A DNA stretch of 64,000 nucleotides from Anastrepha obliqua (lineage: Eukaryota > Arthropoda > Insecta > Diptera > Tephritidae), in the NCBI RefSeq assembly GCF_027943255.1, contig NC_072896.1:41442501-41506500 (forward strand), given 5' to 3'. The position numbers and the translations under genes are program-made. Positions within the stretch are counted from its first letter, which is position 1. Each line of letters opens with the position of its first letter. Under the pieces are notes generated by a model. It did no database searches. It worked only from the letters and a program-made list of their open reading frames with translations, and was not told the origin of the DNA. Below, one piece after another: positions 46,321 through 56,769 of this stretch.

Positions 46321-48056
46321 ATTGCCTTCTGAGGCATCTTCTGCATCATTTCTAATGGTATATAACTATTTGTAGGATTTGTTTTACCTCAACTCATTCT
46401 TATTACTAGAAATTGGAAAGAATAAATTAATATTGTACAATATTCGCTATAGAATAAAGTAAAAAAAAGGGATTTTAACTCCCACAGCAAATAATAATAC
46501 CAATAAGTAAAGAACAAGAACGAGAATTAAGCGGCCTGAAGTTTTTTACGAATGCGCCGAGGAAATAGGGTAATTGGCGAATTGAGTCATATTAGAAATA
46601 TATACGAGTCCCTAGAAATTAGCTAAATAGAAATGCGTCTGAAAAGAATTTATGCGAGTTTTTTTGGGCCCATTAGATCTCGCTTGAGTGGAGAAATTTA
46701 TAGAAATTATAATATATTTACAGAGCAGGGTTAGGGATGTATAATAGGTTGGCTGCATTGGAGGCTCTATGCCCTTTATGCTTGTAACGCCCAAAAGTAC
46801 AAAGTTACGAATACCATTTCGATTTTATTGGAAGTGCCGGGTTGAACTCCAGTGTAAATAATTACAAGGACGTATAAAAAGGAGTGGGGGCTTTGTTATT
46901 GTAAATTTGAAAATTTTGGTTCAAAGTAAAGGTACTTCAGTCTAGTAGATACTATATTAAATAGCTTTTATAAGGAAACATTTAGAACTGATTTTTAAAT
47001 AAATGGGACAAGCGCATAACAGCCCCGCTGTAGTTTCAAAGCTAATAAACCTTGAAGGAATATAATACACAATTTTTCCACAAATATTATTTTCAGAATT
47101 GTTGTTGGAAGGGTTAAGTATAATATACCACTTTGGAAACCAGTAAAATTATTAAAATCCAATGCCTACGACTAAAGTTGCTTATTAAAAATAAAAATGT
47201 CAATTAAATTAATTGCTAACTATGCAACGGAATTTCAATTTATGTAGGCAGACTACAAAAACTTTAATTAAAATTAAACGAAAAACGGTTACGAGCCCAC
47301 ACTGCACGAACAGGTATCTACTGATAACGCGCTATCGGAAGTGGAATGACATAAACAAAAGCGAATGGTCGGCAATACAGACAGCGCACGCACGCTATGG
47401 AAGAAATATTGAAATACAAAATATTTTGAGCAGCTTTTCGATTAATTTATGTAGGCAAGTAAATACTAAATAGCGTGTAAATCATATCGTACGTTTGCTG
47501 GAAAGGTGTCATAATTTTTTTTTACTCATAAGAAATTTTTTTTCAGATATACATGTATATGTATATAAAGAAATTACTGTCAGCTCTGCTTTCAACTGTG
47601 GAGCCTGTGGAATCTATTATAAACATTAGGCGCCTTCCATTCGCCTAGCGTTAGTGGGTGGTGAATAGATGAAGCAACTGACACAAATTAAAAAATGTTG
47701 GCAGCACTGAAAGGGAGCTGCTAAAAATTACATTTGTTTGGAAGCACTTGATGAATATTAGTAAGATCGCGTTCATACAAAGCAAAATTTTTTGTACTTC
47801 CCAGAATTCTTATTAATACTCTTCTTAAATCTAAGTTCAATACAAATTATGCTCGTAAAGTTACTATTGAACGTGCTTTTCGTGATTTTTTAAGAGATCT
47901 CGAATTCTAATTTTATAGATATCTTAGTTTCAAGGAAAGAATTTTCTGTACTATTTAACTCTGTCTTTTAGTTAGTTAGAGGTAAGTTTGTAATTTTGAT
48001 TTTAATTAAATTCTTGAAATAAAAAATAAAAAATACAATAAAAATAACACACTCGC
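46321..48056. other. No gene seen
   Basis: Frame 47,213-47,473 (86 codons, basic) has no recognised family. The rest is AT-rich without repeat matches. Confidence 0.4.
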
Positions 48057-48440
48057 TAGCGGCGAATCTTGCTCCATAACTTTGCTGTTATTATAATATC
48101 TATTGTTGTTATTAGGCTACTGCGCACTGCGATCAAAAGAGATCTACATATGTATTGCGCAAAGCCTTCTTGAGGTATTCTATATTTTAAGGCATATTCA
48201 ACAATAAACCCCCTTCCATAATTTTTACTACCAAGGTGGTTTAGCGTTTTTCTGCCTAGTGCAGAACATTCACAAAGAATTTGCTCCGAAATTTCAGTAT
48301 CCATTTCACAAAATCAATAGATGATGGTCTTAGAGAGACCAATTTGGTTTAAGTGATATCTTCGGCTACAGTGGCTTGTAAAAAGTAAAAAGTAAGCAGT
48401 TAAAGGTCTTAAGTCTACTCTATCATAATCTCCTCTGCCC
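48057..48440 (-). pseudogene. RNase H-type LINE, extreme 3' fragment
   Basis: The minus strand reads SEQILCECSALGRKTLNHLG, the region following the zinc knuckle (xxxHFLCECPAL) in this LINE group. No upstream domain remains. Confidence 0.55.
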
Positions 48441-48559
48441 GGCATTAGGAATTGTTTCGCTTGTCTCTGACCTATATAATTTCTTTGTTGTTGTTTTAAC
48501 ATGCAAATTTTTCGTCAAGCAAAAAAACTGCGAGCAGAGAAGTGGCGAATCGAAGGCGC

Positions 48560-49126
48560 CTATTATCTCATTACAAGAAAGTCATGTACCTAAACCTAAA
48601 ACTAGATTGGTATTTGCAGAAAAGTACATATTTGGGGAAGACGAAGTAATTTTTCCCGATGAAAAAAAAAAAAATCCATCTGGACGGATCAGATGATTGC
48701 CAAATGAATTGGCATGATAAACGGAAGCAAAAGGAGAAGATAATGGCTCGTAATATCGGAGAGGATTCTGTCATGGTTTGGCCAGCCATTAGTGTCAAAA
48801 GCAAATATGTTTTAAATCCACAAAAGTGAATAGTGTCAAATATATAGAACTTCTAGGCGAAGAACTTATTACGTTTTTTGATTATGATTTCGATGAGGAG
48901 TGCATTTTCTAGCAGTCGTTCATACTTCCTAAGCCACAAAAGAGTTTTTGGCAGTAAAAAAAAATACATTTTTGGAATGGCTCAACTGCAGCCTTGACCT
49001 TAAACCCAATCGAAAATGTTTGGGCAATACTTAATCAATCGGTTTTCCAAAATGGAAGACGGTTTAATAGCGTTGAAACTCTCAGAAGTGCGATTATTGT
49101 TAGATGGTCAAAAATTGTTCAAAATA
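48560..49126 (+). pseudogene. Tc1-like (DD34E) transposase C-terminal half
   Basis: Plus strand: VIFPDEKKK, a poly-A frameshift, NLDGSDDCQMNWHDKRKQKE, NIGEDSVMVWPAIS, then LNPIENVWAILNQ with the final Glu. The middle Asp box is destroyed (FQQDN replaced by a stop and QSF). The copy is cut off on the right where the rosa-like element begins. Confidence 0.78.
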
Positions 49127-50055
49127 TAGGGTGTTTTTTTTAGAGGTTAGGTTTTCAAGTTGGCACTACTTTTTTCGTAGATGGTCTTTTTGACAGCTGT
49201 CACTTGATTTATGCTCAGTTCGGTTTGCCATTTCATAATGAATAGACTTACACCTGAACAACGTTTGCAAATCGTGCAAATTTATTACGAAAATAATGGT
49301 TCGGTTCGCGCGACGCATCGAAGAAAATTTTGTTCAGCGATGAAGCTCACTTTTGGTTGAATGGGTATGTCAATAAGCAAAATTCTCGCATTTGGAGTGA
49401 ACATAATTCACAAGCCATTGCTGAAACGCCGTTACATCCTCAAAAAGTCACTGTTTGGTGTGCTCTATGGGCAGAGGGAATCATTTGTCCATATTTCTTT
49501 AAAAATGAAGCCGGCCATAATGTTACAGTCAATGGAGAGCGCTATAGAGCCATGATTAATGACTTTTTCGTGCCTGAATTGGACGATGTTGATGTGGACG
49601 ACCTTTGGTTCCAACAAGACGACGCTACATGCCATACAGCCAACGCAAGAATCGATTTATTGAAGGAAACTTTTGGTGAGCGCCTTATCTCGCGCCGTGG
49701 ACCTATGGCGTGGCCTCCAAGATCGTGCGATATAAAACCGCTGGACTATTTCTTGTGGGGCTATGTGAAGTCGCTTGTCTACGCAGATAAGCCCGAGACG
49801 ATTGACGTCTTGGAAGAGAATATTCGGCACGTTATTGCTGACATACGGCCCCAATTGCTGCAAAAAGTGGTCGAAAATTGGGCCTCTCGGCTGGAATTTA
49901 TTCGAGCCAGCCGCGGCGGCCACTTGCCCGAAATCATTTTTAAAACATAATGGCAAACCCTTATCTTTATAATAAAGCTAAATTCTTGGCCATAACATTA
50001 AATTATATACGTTTTATTTCATCTTGAAAACCTAACCTCTAAAAAAAACACCCTT
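49127..50055 (+). mobile_element. Rosa-like DD41D element, long TIRs, internal deletion
   Basis: TA at 49,125-49,126 and 50,056-50,057. Tips share GGGTGTTTTTTTTAGAGG and continue GTTAGGTTTTCAAG inverted at the right; about 33 bp match. The total of 929 bp is short for a complete element. An ATG at 49,238 starts the DNA-binding part (MNRLTPEQRLQIVQIYYENN) but after ATHR the frame jumps directly to the catalytic core, in another frame. Confidence 0.9.
49330..49950 (+). CDS. DD41D transposase catalytic core (N-terminally deleted)
   Basis: An open frame of 206 codons. First Asp in MFSDEAHFWLNGYVNKQN; second in LWFQQDDATCHT; third in CDIKPLDYFLWGYV. Exactly 41 residues separate the second and third Asp, the DD41D spacing of rosa elements. 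The C-terminus runs through LLQKVVENWASRLEFIRA to a stop. All three acidic residues are kept, but the helix-turn-helix half was lost by deletion, so it could not bind its own ends. The frame is the longest in the window and has no stop, which points to recent origin. Confidence 0.85.
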   Translation: MFSDEAHFWLNGYVNKQNSRIWSEHNSQAIAETPLHPQKVTVWCALWAEGIICPYFFKNEAGHNVTVNGERYRAMINDFFVPELDDVDVDDLWFQQDDATCHTANARIDLLKETFGERLISRRGPMAWPPRSCDIKPLDYFLWGYVKSLVYADKPETIDVLEENIRHVIADIRPQLLQKVVENWASRLEFIRASRGGHLPEIIFKT

Positions 50056-50057
50056 TA

Positions 50058-50214
50058 TTATAAAATAATCAAATCGTTGCCTTGACGACTTCAACAAGTT
50101 GTAATCAAAGGATCCAACACAAATAGTCTGGGAGCCAGGGGTCGATTTTGGACTGCGTTTTTATACCGTTAAATTCTTGACTATACTTGTGATTTAGCTT
50201 TCATGAATAACGAA
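50058..50214. other. No gene seen
   Basis: A short AT-rich stretch between the rosa-like element and a degenerate tandem repeat. Confidence 0.4.
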
Positions 50215-50645
50215 AGAGAACGTCAGCTGGCGGTCTTTCCACCGCTATAAACGTAGCTGACCATCATTATTATATTTTCATATGTGTCCAAAATTATGTA
50301 AAAAAATATCAATCGGCATAAAGTAGTTTCACTTTTTAATTTATTTTACAAGTCACCTGTTCAGCTGACGTGTTTTCCCCCTCTACCGCGCAGCTGACTA
50401 TTTTTTTTTATTTTACTAAATGTCATCAATACATGAAAAAAATTTCAGCCGGTATTAAATGAGTTGTTAAAAATTTTTTTTCGACACGTTTCGCAGCACG
50501 TACCCACCGCTACTGGACCAGCTGACGGTTGGTTTCGTCATCCATTGGATGGCGTCTGCCTTCAGTATTAAAATCAGTCGGCATGAAATAATGAGGTCAA
50601 AATGATCCCTGGCTTCCGGACTAAAATTACTAAGCTTCAAATTAT
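50215..50645. repeat. Degenerate tandem repeat, about 130-bp unit, three units
   Basis: Two landmarks recur in order: CAGCTGAC/CACCGCT-type blocks (near 50,222, 50,370 and 50,500) and CGGCATAAAG/CGGTATTAAA/CGGCATGAAA blocks (50,315, 50,451 and 50,577; spacings 136 and 126). Identity between units is modest, so the array is old. Confidence 0.5.
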
Positions 50646-51552
50646 AATCCAACTCTAAGAATTATACTTTTTTCGTTTTCTGTAGATCTTACTTTTCTTA
50701 ATAATTAATTTAAGTTTCGTGAAATGTGCGCTTATTTCGGAATATTTTTAAAAAATGTATGATTAAAAGCTTAATACTAGTTTAATATTAAAAACATAGA
50801 TTGTTAGCCCCAAACTGATAATAAAAATATAAGAAATTTAGTTGGTCTTACAATCCTTTTCGTGTAGTGTAGTAACACCAAAATTACAAATTCTTCATAT
50901 TCCAACATGCACCCTAATTGCGTAATTAAGAAATTTATTTTAGTTCAGCTTCAGTGAGACTGTATGCCTAAACATATCATACTATAAGATTGTTGTAAAA
51001 ATTAAAATGCCTTATTAAAATAATTTTGAAAATGAGTAATACAAAATCGTCCGGTTCTGGAGATTTGCCTTTATATATTTATTTGATAACAAAAAAACAA
51101 GTACATGAACCTAAGGAAGTGATCCTTTTAATATGCGCATGAAATTCTATTATATGGTAAACTCAGGTTAGAGCCTCTTTTATTCTTTTCCGCTTTTGTA
51201 TTGCCAACGCACCATTTGACGGGCTGTAGCGCTTCACCTGAAAGACAAACACATTGCAAAAGTCTTTGTTAGTAAGTGTGCGTTCATATGTTTGTAACTT
51301 GAGGTATTTCGTGGCTGCTACCAATATTATCAGTGAATAAGTTGACTTTCTGTCTCAGTATTTTTGTTATTCATGAAGTGTTAGATGCCTTTTTTTCTTG
51401 CAAGCTATGAATTACGGCGATTACGACAATTTAAGTGGGAGAATTAATCAATATTTTTAACTAACTCAAGCTAATTTTTAAATCTACTTACTTACATTCA
51501 TATATATATATAAACATACTCTTAACGTTTTTCCTTAATTATATATTTTTAG
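50646..51552. other. Intron sequence before the shared Pax exons
   Basis: AT-rich, with no repeats recognised; it ends in a polypyrimidine-poor but valid TTTTTAG acceptor. Confidence 0.5.
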
Positions 51553-51680
51553 ATGCACTTCTTGCCGATCTACAAAGCAGCGTGCCAGGCAGCCGCCAGC
51601 CACAGTATAATACCTCAAATGCCAGCTATGGCGATAGCTCAGGTTATGGAAGTTTGCGGGGAAAGGCAATGCCACCACCC
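51553..51680 (+). CDS. Pax: Paxillin exon 2 (LD1 core)
   Basis: The acceptor TATATTTTTAG precedes the exon and the donor CCC|GTAAGT ends it. It enters in phase 1 (two bases completing the junction codon) and leaves in phase 0 after 42 codons. It encodes ALLADLQSSVPGSRQPQYN, then a Ser/Tyr/Gly-rich linker (SYGDSSGYGS) and a short PPP. This is the first exon shared by both starts. Tyr-rich linkers between LD motifs are phosphorylation targets in paxillins; which tyrosines are used here is not known. Confidence 0.9.
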
Positions 51681-51765
51681 GTAAGTGTTGCACATATTTT
51701 GTCAATTTTATTAACTTACAATACTAAATATAAATCAAATATTTAACATATAATTTACGCCACAG

Positions 51766-52033
51766 GTAGTACATCAAGAACACTACAGCGTTACGGAGAG
51801 AACTGCGGTGTCGCCAACGCGAAATGTTGGTGGTTACAATGGCTTAGTAGCGGGAAGCGGAGCGTCTCCGGTTGGTCAGTCGTACAATTATCAAAATCAG
51901 GGTTCCCTTGGACGAACAGGTGGTGCTTACAACGGCACTTCGGCGCAGCAAAATTCTAAAAACCTATCAGAATTAGATTCACTGTTGGAGGACTTGAGTA
52001 ATGCGAGATACAATAGTAATTATGAGAAAAAAG
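51766..52033 (+). CDS. Pax: Paxillin exon 3 (LD2)
   Basis: The acceptor is ACGCCACAG and the donor is AAG|GTAATAAC. The exon enters in phase 0 and leaves in phase 1 (89 codons plus one base). The open frame begins VVHQEHYSVTERTAV, passes a Gly/Ser/Gln/Asn-rich low-complexity linker, and ends with NLSELDSLLEDLSNARYN. The latter matches the family LD2 signature NLSELDxLL. LD2 is the main docking site for focal adhesion kinase and vinculin in vertebrate paxillin. In-frame translation past the donor meets a stop within a few codons, which supports the exon end. Confidence 0.92.
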
Positions 52034-53100
52034 GTAATAACTTCAACATTTAAGTAATGTAATAATGAGAGTGCTTTCGGGTATAATGCAAAGTCTAGAC
52101 CGAGTTGTATTTTGCAATAGTGCAGTGAATTTAGATTTTTTCTTTCACATGGAAGCTCCCATAGTTTTAAATATCCGAGCAGTAGATGGTTTTTATGAGA
52201 AGATTTTTCGTAGCAAAAATTGCCCTGAGAGGCTTGAACTCTCGAACTTTGAATTAGTTATGGACAGCCATACTCGGTAACAACGTAAATACAATAAAAT
52301 ACATTTTTTTAATTCGACAAACAATAATTTTCTTGACACCGTCTTATAATTATAAGTTTTGAACTTTTAAGTGACCCCTGTATACTTACTTACTGCTGTC
52401 CTGATCTCCTCGTGGTGCATAGGCGATGCCTCAAACGCCTAGGGGGCGCGACGCAGTTGGCGGATAGCGCATCCTTCACAGATATGAGTGGTAGGAGAGA
52501 AATGAAATATCTCCCGCGGACCAAACAAGCCCGAAGAAGGAAAACTTCATTAAAAAAACATTCTAAACGTCAGCGTCTGTTCACCATATTACATACGGCT
52601 GGAGATGATCTTGGCCTTGAATCAAGCGGCTCGCTAAATAAATCAGTTCAACGGTCCTTGAATTCATCAAACATTGACTGTTTGCCCACAAAGAGGTTTA
52701 GCCATTGATCCAAATCCTAATGGAAATATGTCTCCATGGGGCAATTGGTTAATTCCCACAAATTCCCTGAACAAAATGCAACCGGCACAACGGATATAGA
52801 GGTGCCAAATTCATGCGGCAAAGTCAAAATGATGAACGAAACCAACAGAGATACTAATCTTCAGGCTAATCACACTAGCCACGGCGACGGCAGTATATAT
52901 CGCATTCAATTGTTTTTTAACCTATTTTAGAATTTACTGTTCTGGAAGAGATAAAGTGTTATATTAGTGCTGCTCAAATATGCATATATTTTTTTGTAGA
53001 AGCATTAATTTACCTACTACTCTGTCTTTTTTTTTATTACGACGACATATTTTGGCAAAATTACAAAAAAAAATATTATTTTCAGGGACCTGTCTGATGT
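52034..53100. other. Pax intron 3, left part; unidentified frames
   Basis: Two frames (52,412-52,708, Lys/Arg-rich; 52,736-52,930) start after TAGGCGATGCCTCAAACGCC and a relatively GC-rich stretch. They may be the 5' part of a decayed non-LTR element; no diagnostic domain is present. Confidence 0.35.
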
Positions 53101-53101
53101 A

Positions 53102-54342
53102 CAGGGTGAACGAACACCACAACTTTTTTGTGTGAAATTAGTTTTTATTGATTTCAAAGACAAAATTGTTCAAAAATGATTACAATTTTAATATAAATTC
53201 ACTTCAGCTCGATATGACCACCTTTTGCCTTGACTATAGCCTTCAAACGGTCAAAAAATGAGTTGCATGCTGTACGAATGTGATCTTGAGGTATTTTGGC
53301 CCATTCTCGTATAATCTCTTTTTTCAGCGCATCCATACAGGCATATTTTTTAGTCCTCACCTTGTTCTCCAAAATGAACCAAATGGAATAATCCATCGGA
53401 CTTGCGTCTGGCGAATTCGAAAGCCATTGTGTGGACGAAGTGAAGTGTGGAACATGATTTTTTAACCATTCTTGGTTCACACGAGCTTTATGAGACGGTG
53501 CCGAGTTCTGTTGGAACGTCCATGGTCTACGACCGAAATGTTTGCGGCTCTAAAGCAGCTTCTAAAACATTTTCCCGATAATAAGTCGCATTCACTTTGA
53601 CACCAGGCTCGTTGAAAACGATTGGAGAGCGTCCATCAGCGGTCACTGCGGCCCAAACCATTACTTGCGCTGGGAAATTGCTTCGAGTGGCCATACGTAG
53701 GCTCTAATTCTCGTATGAGCGTTCGTTCAAATAAACACGATCGTTTTGAGTGTATATGAACTGCTCAATCGCGAAATTTTGTTCATCAGAAAACACAATG
53801 TTAGGAAATTCGCCACGTTCGTGCAAGCGCAACAACTCCTTTGCTCTTTCGCACCGAACTTTTTTTGCTGGGGGGAAAGATCGTGTGCTTTTTGGAACTT
53901 GCAAGCCTTGACCTTGAGCTCATTTTTCAATATGCGTCGAATGCTGTCTTGCGATATTTTCAGTTCTTTGCCCATTTTTCTTCCACTTCGTCGCGGATTT
54001 CGTTCAAGTAGAGTCTTCACTTTCCGAACCATTTCTGGAGTTGTTGCGGTTTTTTTTGGTCCATTTCCATAGAGTTTTGCAATACTACCAGTATCATTGT
54101 AACGTTTTATAGTGCGATACACAAACATTTTATTCACTTTGAGGTGACTCAGCTCACGAACAATGGCTGGTTGTGATTTTCCATCACAAAAAAAAATTCA
54201 ACAAAACTGAGACGCAAATGCTTTTGATGGCTTATAAACAATATATTGAACTGTCATTGGAACAATTTTGACGTTGATGTCATGAGTTGTTTAGCAGATA
54301 CAAGCAGTGTGAAGTTGGTAACTCTTCATATCGTTCACCCTG
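53102..54342 (-). mobile_element. maT-type (DD37D) transposon in a Pax intron
   Basis: TA at 53,100-53,101 and 54,343-54,344; tips CAGGGTGAACGA inverted as TCGTTCACCCTG. At 1,241 bp it is near full length. Minus strand: IKRYNDTGSIAKLYGNG, EMVRKVKTLLERNPRRSG, ISQDSIRRILKNELKVK, FPNIVFSDEQNFAIEQF (first Asp), NQEWLKNHVPHFTSSTQW and SPDASPMDYSIWF (third Asp). The second Asp box reads QQNSAPSHKARV, so Asp is replaced by Asn; spacing to the third Asp is 37. Frameshifts also break the ORF. Confidence 0.9.
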
Positions 54343-54426
54343 TATATCAGGCCAAGGACTGTCACTCCAGCAGCATACCCCAAATATGTTTAGGGAATGT
54401 TCGTGCTGTTGCATGAACAACAACAA
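54343..54426 (+). repeat. CAA-tailed SINE-like element, 5'-truncated copy 7
   Basis: GGCCAAGGACTGTCACTCCA, AGCATACCCCAAATATG and a GAACAACAACAAAA tail; the head is missing and the copy abuts the maT element. Confidence 0.7.
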
Positions 54427-55393
54427 AATTTAGCATGATTTTTCCCAAACCTGTAGAAAAGGCGTAAGAGAAAAATCATAGCATTTAGCCACTAAAACTT
54501 GAATGAATTTCGGACTGGGACTTGCTTAACCCAGTTGTCTTTCAACAATTGATGTTATACTCTGGGACATATTCAACTGTTTATATAACTCCAATATGCT
54601 CCAAATGTACAGTATAAAAAAGGTCAACGAGGGACTATTTGATTGATTTTGTACATAAATGAAGACTGTTTTAAGAATCACATAATGACAATGCATACCT
54701 GTGATGCTTTAGTAGGTGGCCAATAATGGTAATTTTATACTTTCATTTAAATGAAAATACGCTCCAACTTTGCCTCCCAGAAATTTTTGCGTAAATTGTA
54801 ATCGTTAGGATTAAGCGCTTGCACATAGTTTTTGAAGGACTCTTTCTACTACCGGACGCGGTGGATGCCTCGGCGTACAAACTTGGATTTTTGGGAATGC
54901 AAATGAGGATCTCTGGTGGAATTAGTGTGGCTTACTAATCACGACTTTTTATACTTTCTGTATCCGTTGGTGTAGTATTAGATTTTACCACTTTTAAAGC
55001 GAGAACTTTTTTAAGAGTGAGAGCATGCGCACTAATTTGTATTTAATGGTGCTGACTACTTCATTTAACCGAGCACGTAATGTAATAGCGGAGTTATATT
55101 CCGGTAAATCTTATTACCGAACTCTAACTTAGTGGTAAAATACACCACCTATATTTTTTCCGAGGTTCCTATGTGGATGATGGTGAAATGATCTATGGAG
55201 GAAGTGTAGAATTTTATATAATATTAAAAAATTGCTATTGACGTTCGAACCTATTACTTTTGCGTGCAAGGTAAAAACTATTATTTTTTGAAAAGATGTT
55301 TTTTGTTCCCAACAAACTTAAGTTACTTGTGCGTTGTACCCTCGTTTTTACAACATATATTCAATATAAATATTTTGAATTTTTTATTTGTAG
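54427..55393. other. Pax intron 3, right part
   Basis: No repeat recognised. The frame at 55,264-55,527 is the Pax exon 4 frame read upstream into the intron, not a separate gene. Confidence 0.5.
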
Positions 55394-55523
55394 AAAACAT
55401 AGTGCCAACGAGTTACAACTCTATCTCCAAATATAATACCTACAATTCCAGCGATGAACGGCCAACAATTGATAGTTTGCTTAGCGAAATGGACAATGCC
55501 TCGAATTATGCGGTACCAAATGG
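55394..55523 (+). CDS. Pax: Paxillin exon 4 (LD3-like)
   Basis: The acceptor is TTTATTTGTAG and the donor is GG|GTAAAT. Entry is in phase 1 (G from exon 3 plus AA gives Glu) and exit is in phase 2. Residues run from ENIVPTSYNS through RPTIDSLLSEMDNASNY. The RPTxDSLLxE block sits where LD3 lies in paxillins, between LD2 and LD4. The preceding 3.4-kb intron holds a complete maT-type DNA transposon and a SINE-like fragment. Confidence 0.88.
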
Positions 55524-55588
55524 GTAAATACTTAAAATCAAATATTTTTATTTTAACTTTAGTATTAATTATTGAATAAACCATTTAG

Positions 55589-55677
55589 TAGCCTTACCAA
55601 GTCACCGACACCTGGGCGCCACGTTAGTATTACCGTGCGTGAGACAAAAACTGAAGCTTTCGCACCGGAAGGACCAG
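55589..55677 (+). CDS. Pax: Paxillin exon 5 (LD3-LD4 linker)
   Basis: A short exon behind a 65-base intron, with acceptor ACCATTTAG and donor CAG|GTAGCC. It enters in phase 2 and leaves in phase 1, about 30 residues: GSLTKSPTPGRHVSITVRET and onward to APEGP. The SPTPGR block is a proline-directed phosphorylation type of sequence. There are no alternative frames of interest; the phases on both sides fit without adjustment. Confidence 0.88.
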
Positions 55678-55751
55678 GTAGCCTGAGATGCCTTATTTTA
55701 AATATCTGACATCGGTTTTAATAACTCTTTTATTCTATTTTTTTTTTTAAG

Positions 55752-55882
55752 TTGGTCTTGTTGAGAAGGAAATCGTGCAACATAAGGACATATATTTGGG
55801 AAACCAAGCGACACCATCTGGATATGCCTCTTCTGCCACTAAAGAGTTGGATGACTTAATGGCATCTCTATCTGATTTTAAG
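55752..55882 (+). CDS. Pax: Paxillin exon 6 (LD4); last Pax exon in the window
   Basis: The acceptor is a T-rich tract ending TTTAAG; the donor is AAG|GTAAGATAA. The exon enters in phase 1 and leaves in phase 0. It encodes VGLVEKEIVQHKDIYLG and ends SATKELDDLMASLSDFK, which closely matches the LD4 signature (ELDxLMASLSDF). LD4 binds FAK and the GIT/PKL adaptors in known paxillins. From exon 1B to here the chain gives 276 codons with no frame break. LD5 and the four LIM domains that complete a paxillin are absent up to 64,000, so the next intron is longer than 8.1 kb. Confidence 0.93.
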
Positions 55883-56769
55883 GTAAGATAAACCACTCTG
55901 GTGATTCTACTATTATTTTGCTATTCTCGCCAGGCGAAAATATATTTATGTGCATCTGTAAGCATTTAACCTAAAACCTAAATATTTCTGCCGTTGCATG
56001 CAACAGCCTATACGTTCTGTCGTCCGTGCTCATTATACTTTGAACAAAACTTGGCATGGGCAATGGGTCCATTTGTTACCCAAGGCCTAGGAAATGTAGA
56101 TAGCCGCTGAATAGTAGCAAATGAGAAAAGTAATCACACCATTTTCTACATATCGATAATTTCCAAAAGTATGATATATAAATAATGAAAATGACACATG
56201 TCATAATGTCGAAAGAAACAAAAAGATTATTTGAAAAAGGTTTGAAAATAGGCGTGACACAGACCACTCTTACATAAGTGCGTGTGTCTCTAAAACCACT
56301 CTCAAACTACCACAATTGGCGCATTTATTGCATTTGATTTTATTCAATTTGAGATCCAATTATTATGTAACAAACATTTTGGCTACCTGTGCAAGGAGTA
56401 ATAAAAATATAGGTAGCTTAACAAAACATAATGCACATATTACCTTGGCCAAGGATATATTGCTCTTTAACATGGGCGAACTCCTTTTACACAGAATTAC
56501 ATTTTTCTTTAAAAGTTGGTGATATTTGTTCTGAACATTTTCTGTTTTTAATATACAAGTCGATGCACTATCGTACAAAAATACGCAGTCCATTCCACCA
56601 AACTTTATAGGGGAGCCAAATACATTCCGACTTAGTTTATTTTGAATACTTATTTGGTTAATGTCCACACTTGAGATCAAACCCAGTACCAATGACCCGA
56701 GTGCCATGTGCAAAGACAATAGATCAAACTTCAGAAATACACGGCACACAAGCTCGTTGTTTGATCGGA
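55883..56769. other. Start of the long Pax intron 6; no gene
   Basis: Opposite-strand frames at 56,316-56,522 and 56,363-56,749 carry no recognised domain. Confidence 0.4.

Noticed and set aside
55264..55527. 87-codon frame beginning in the intron
   Set aside because: Only its right part is coding (Pax exon 4); the left part lies before a good acceptor and has no conservation signal.
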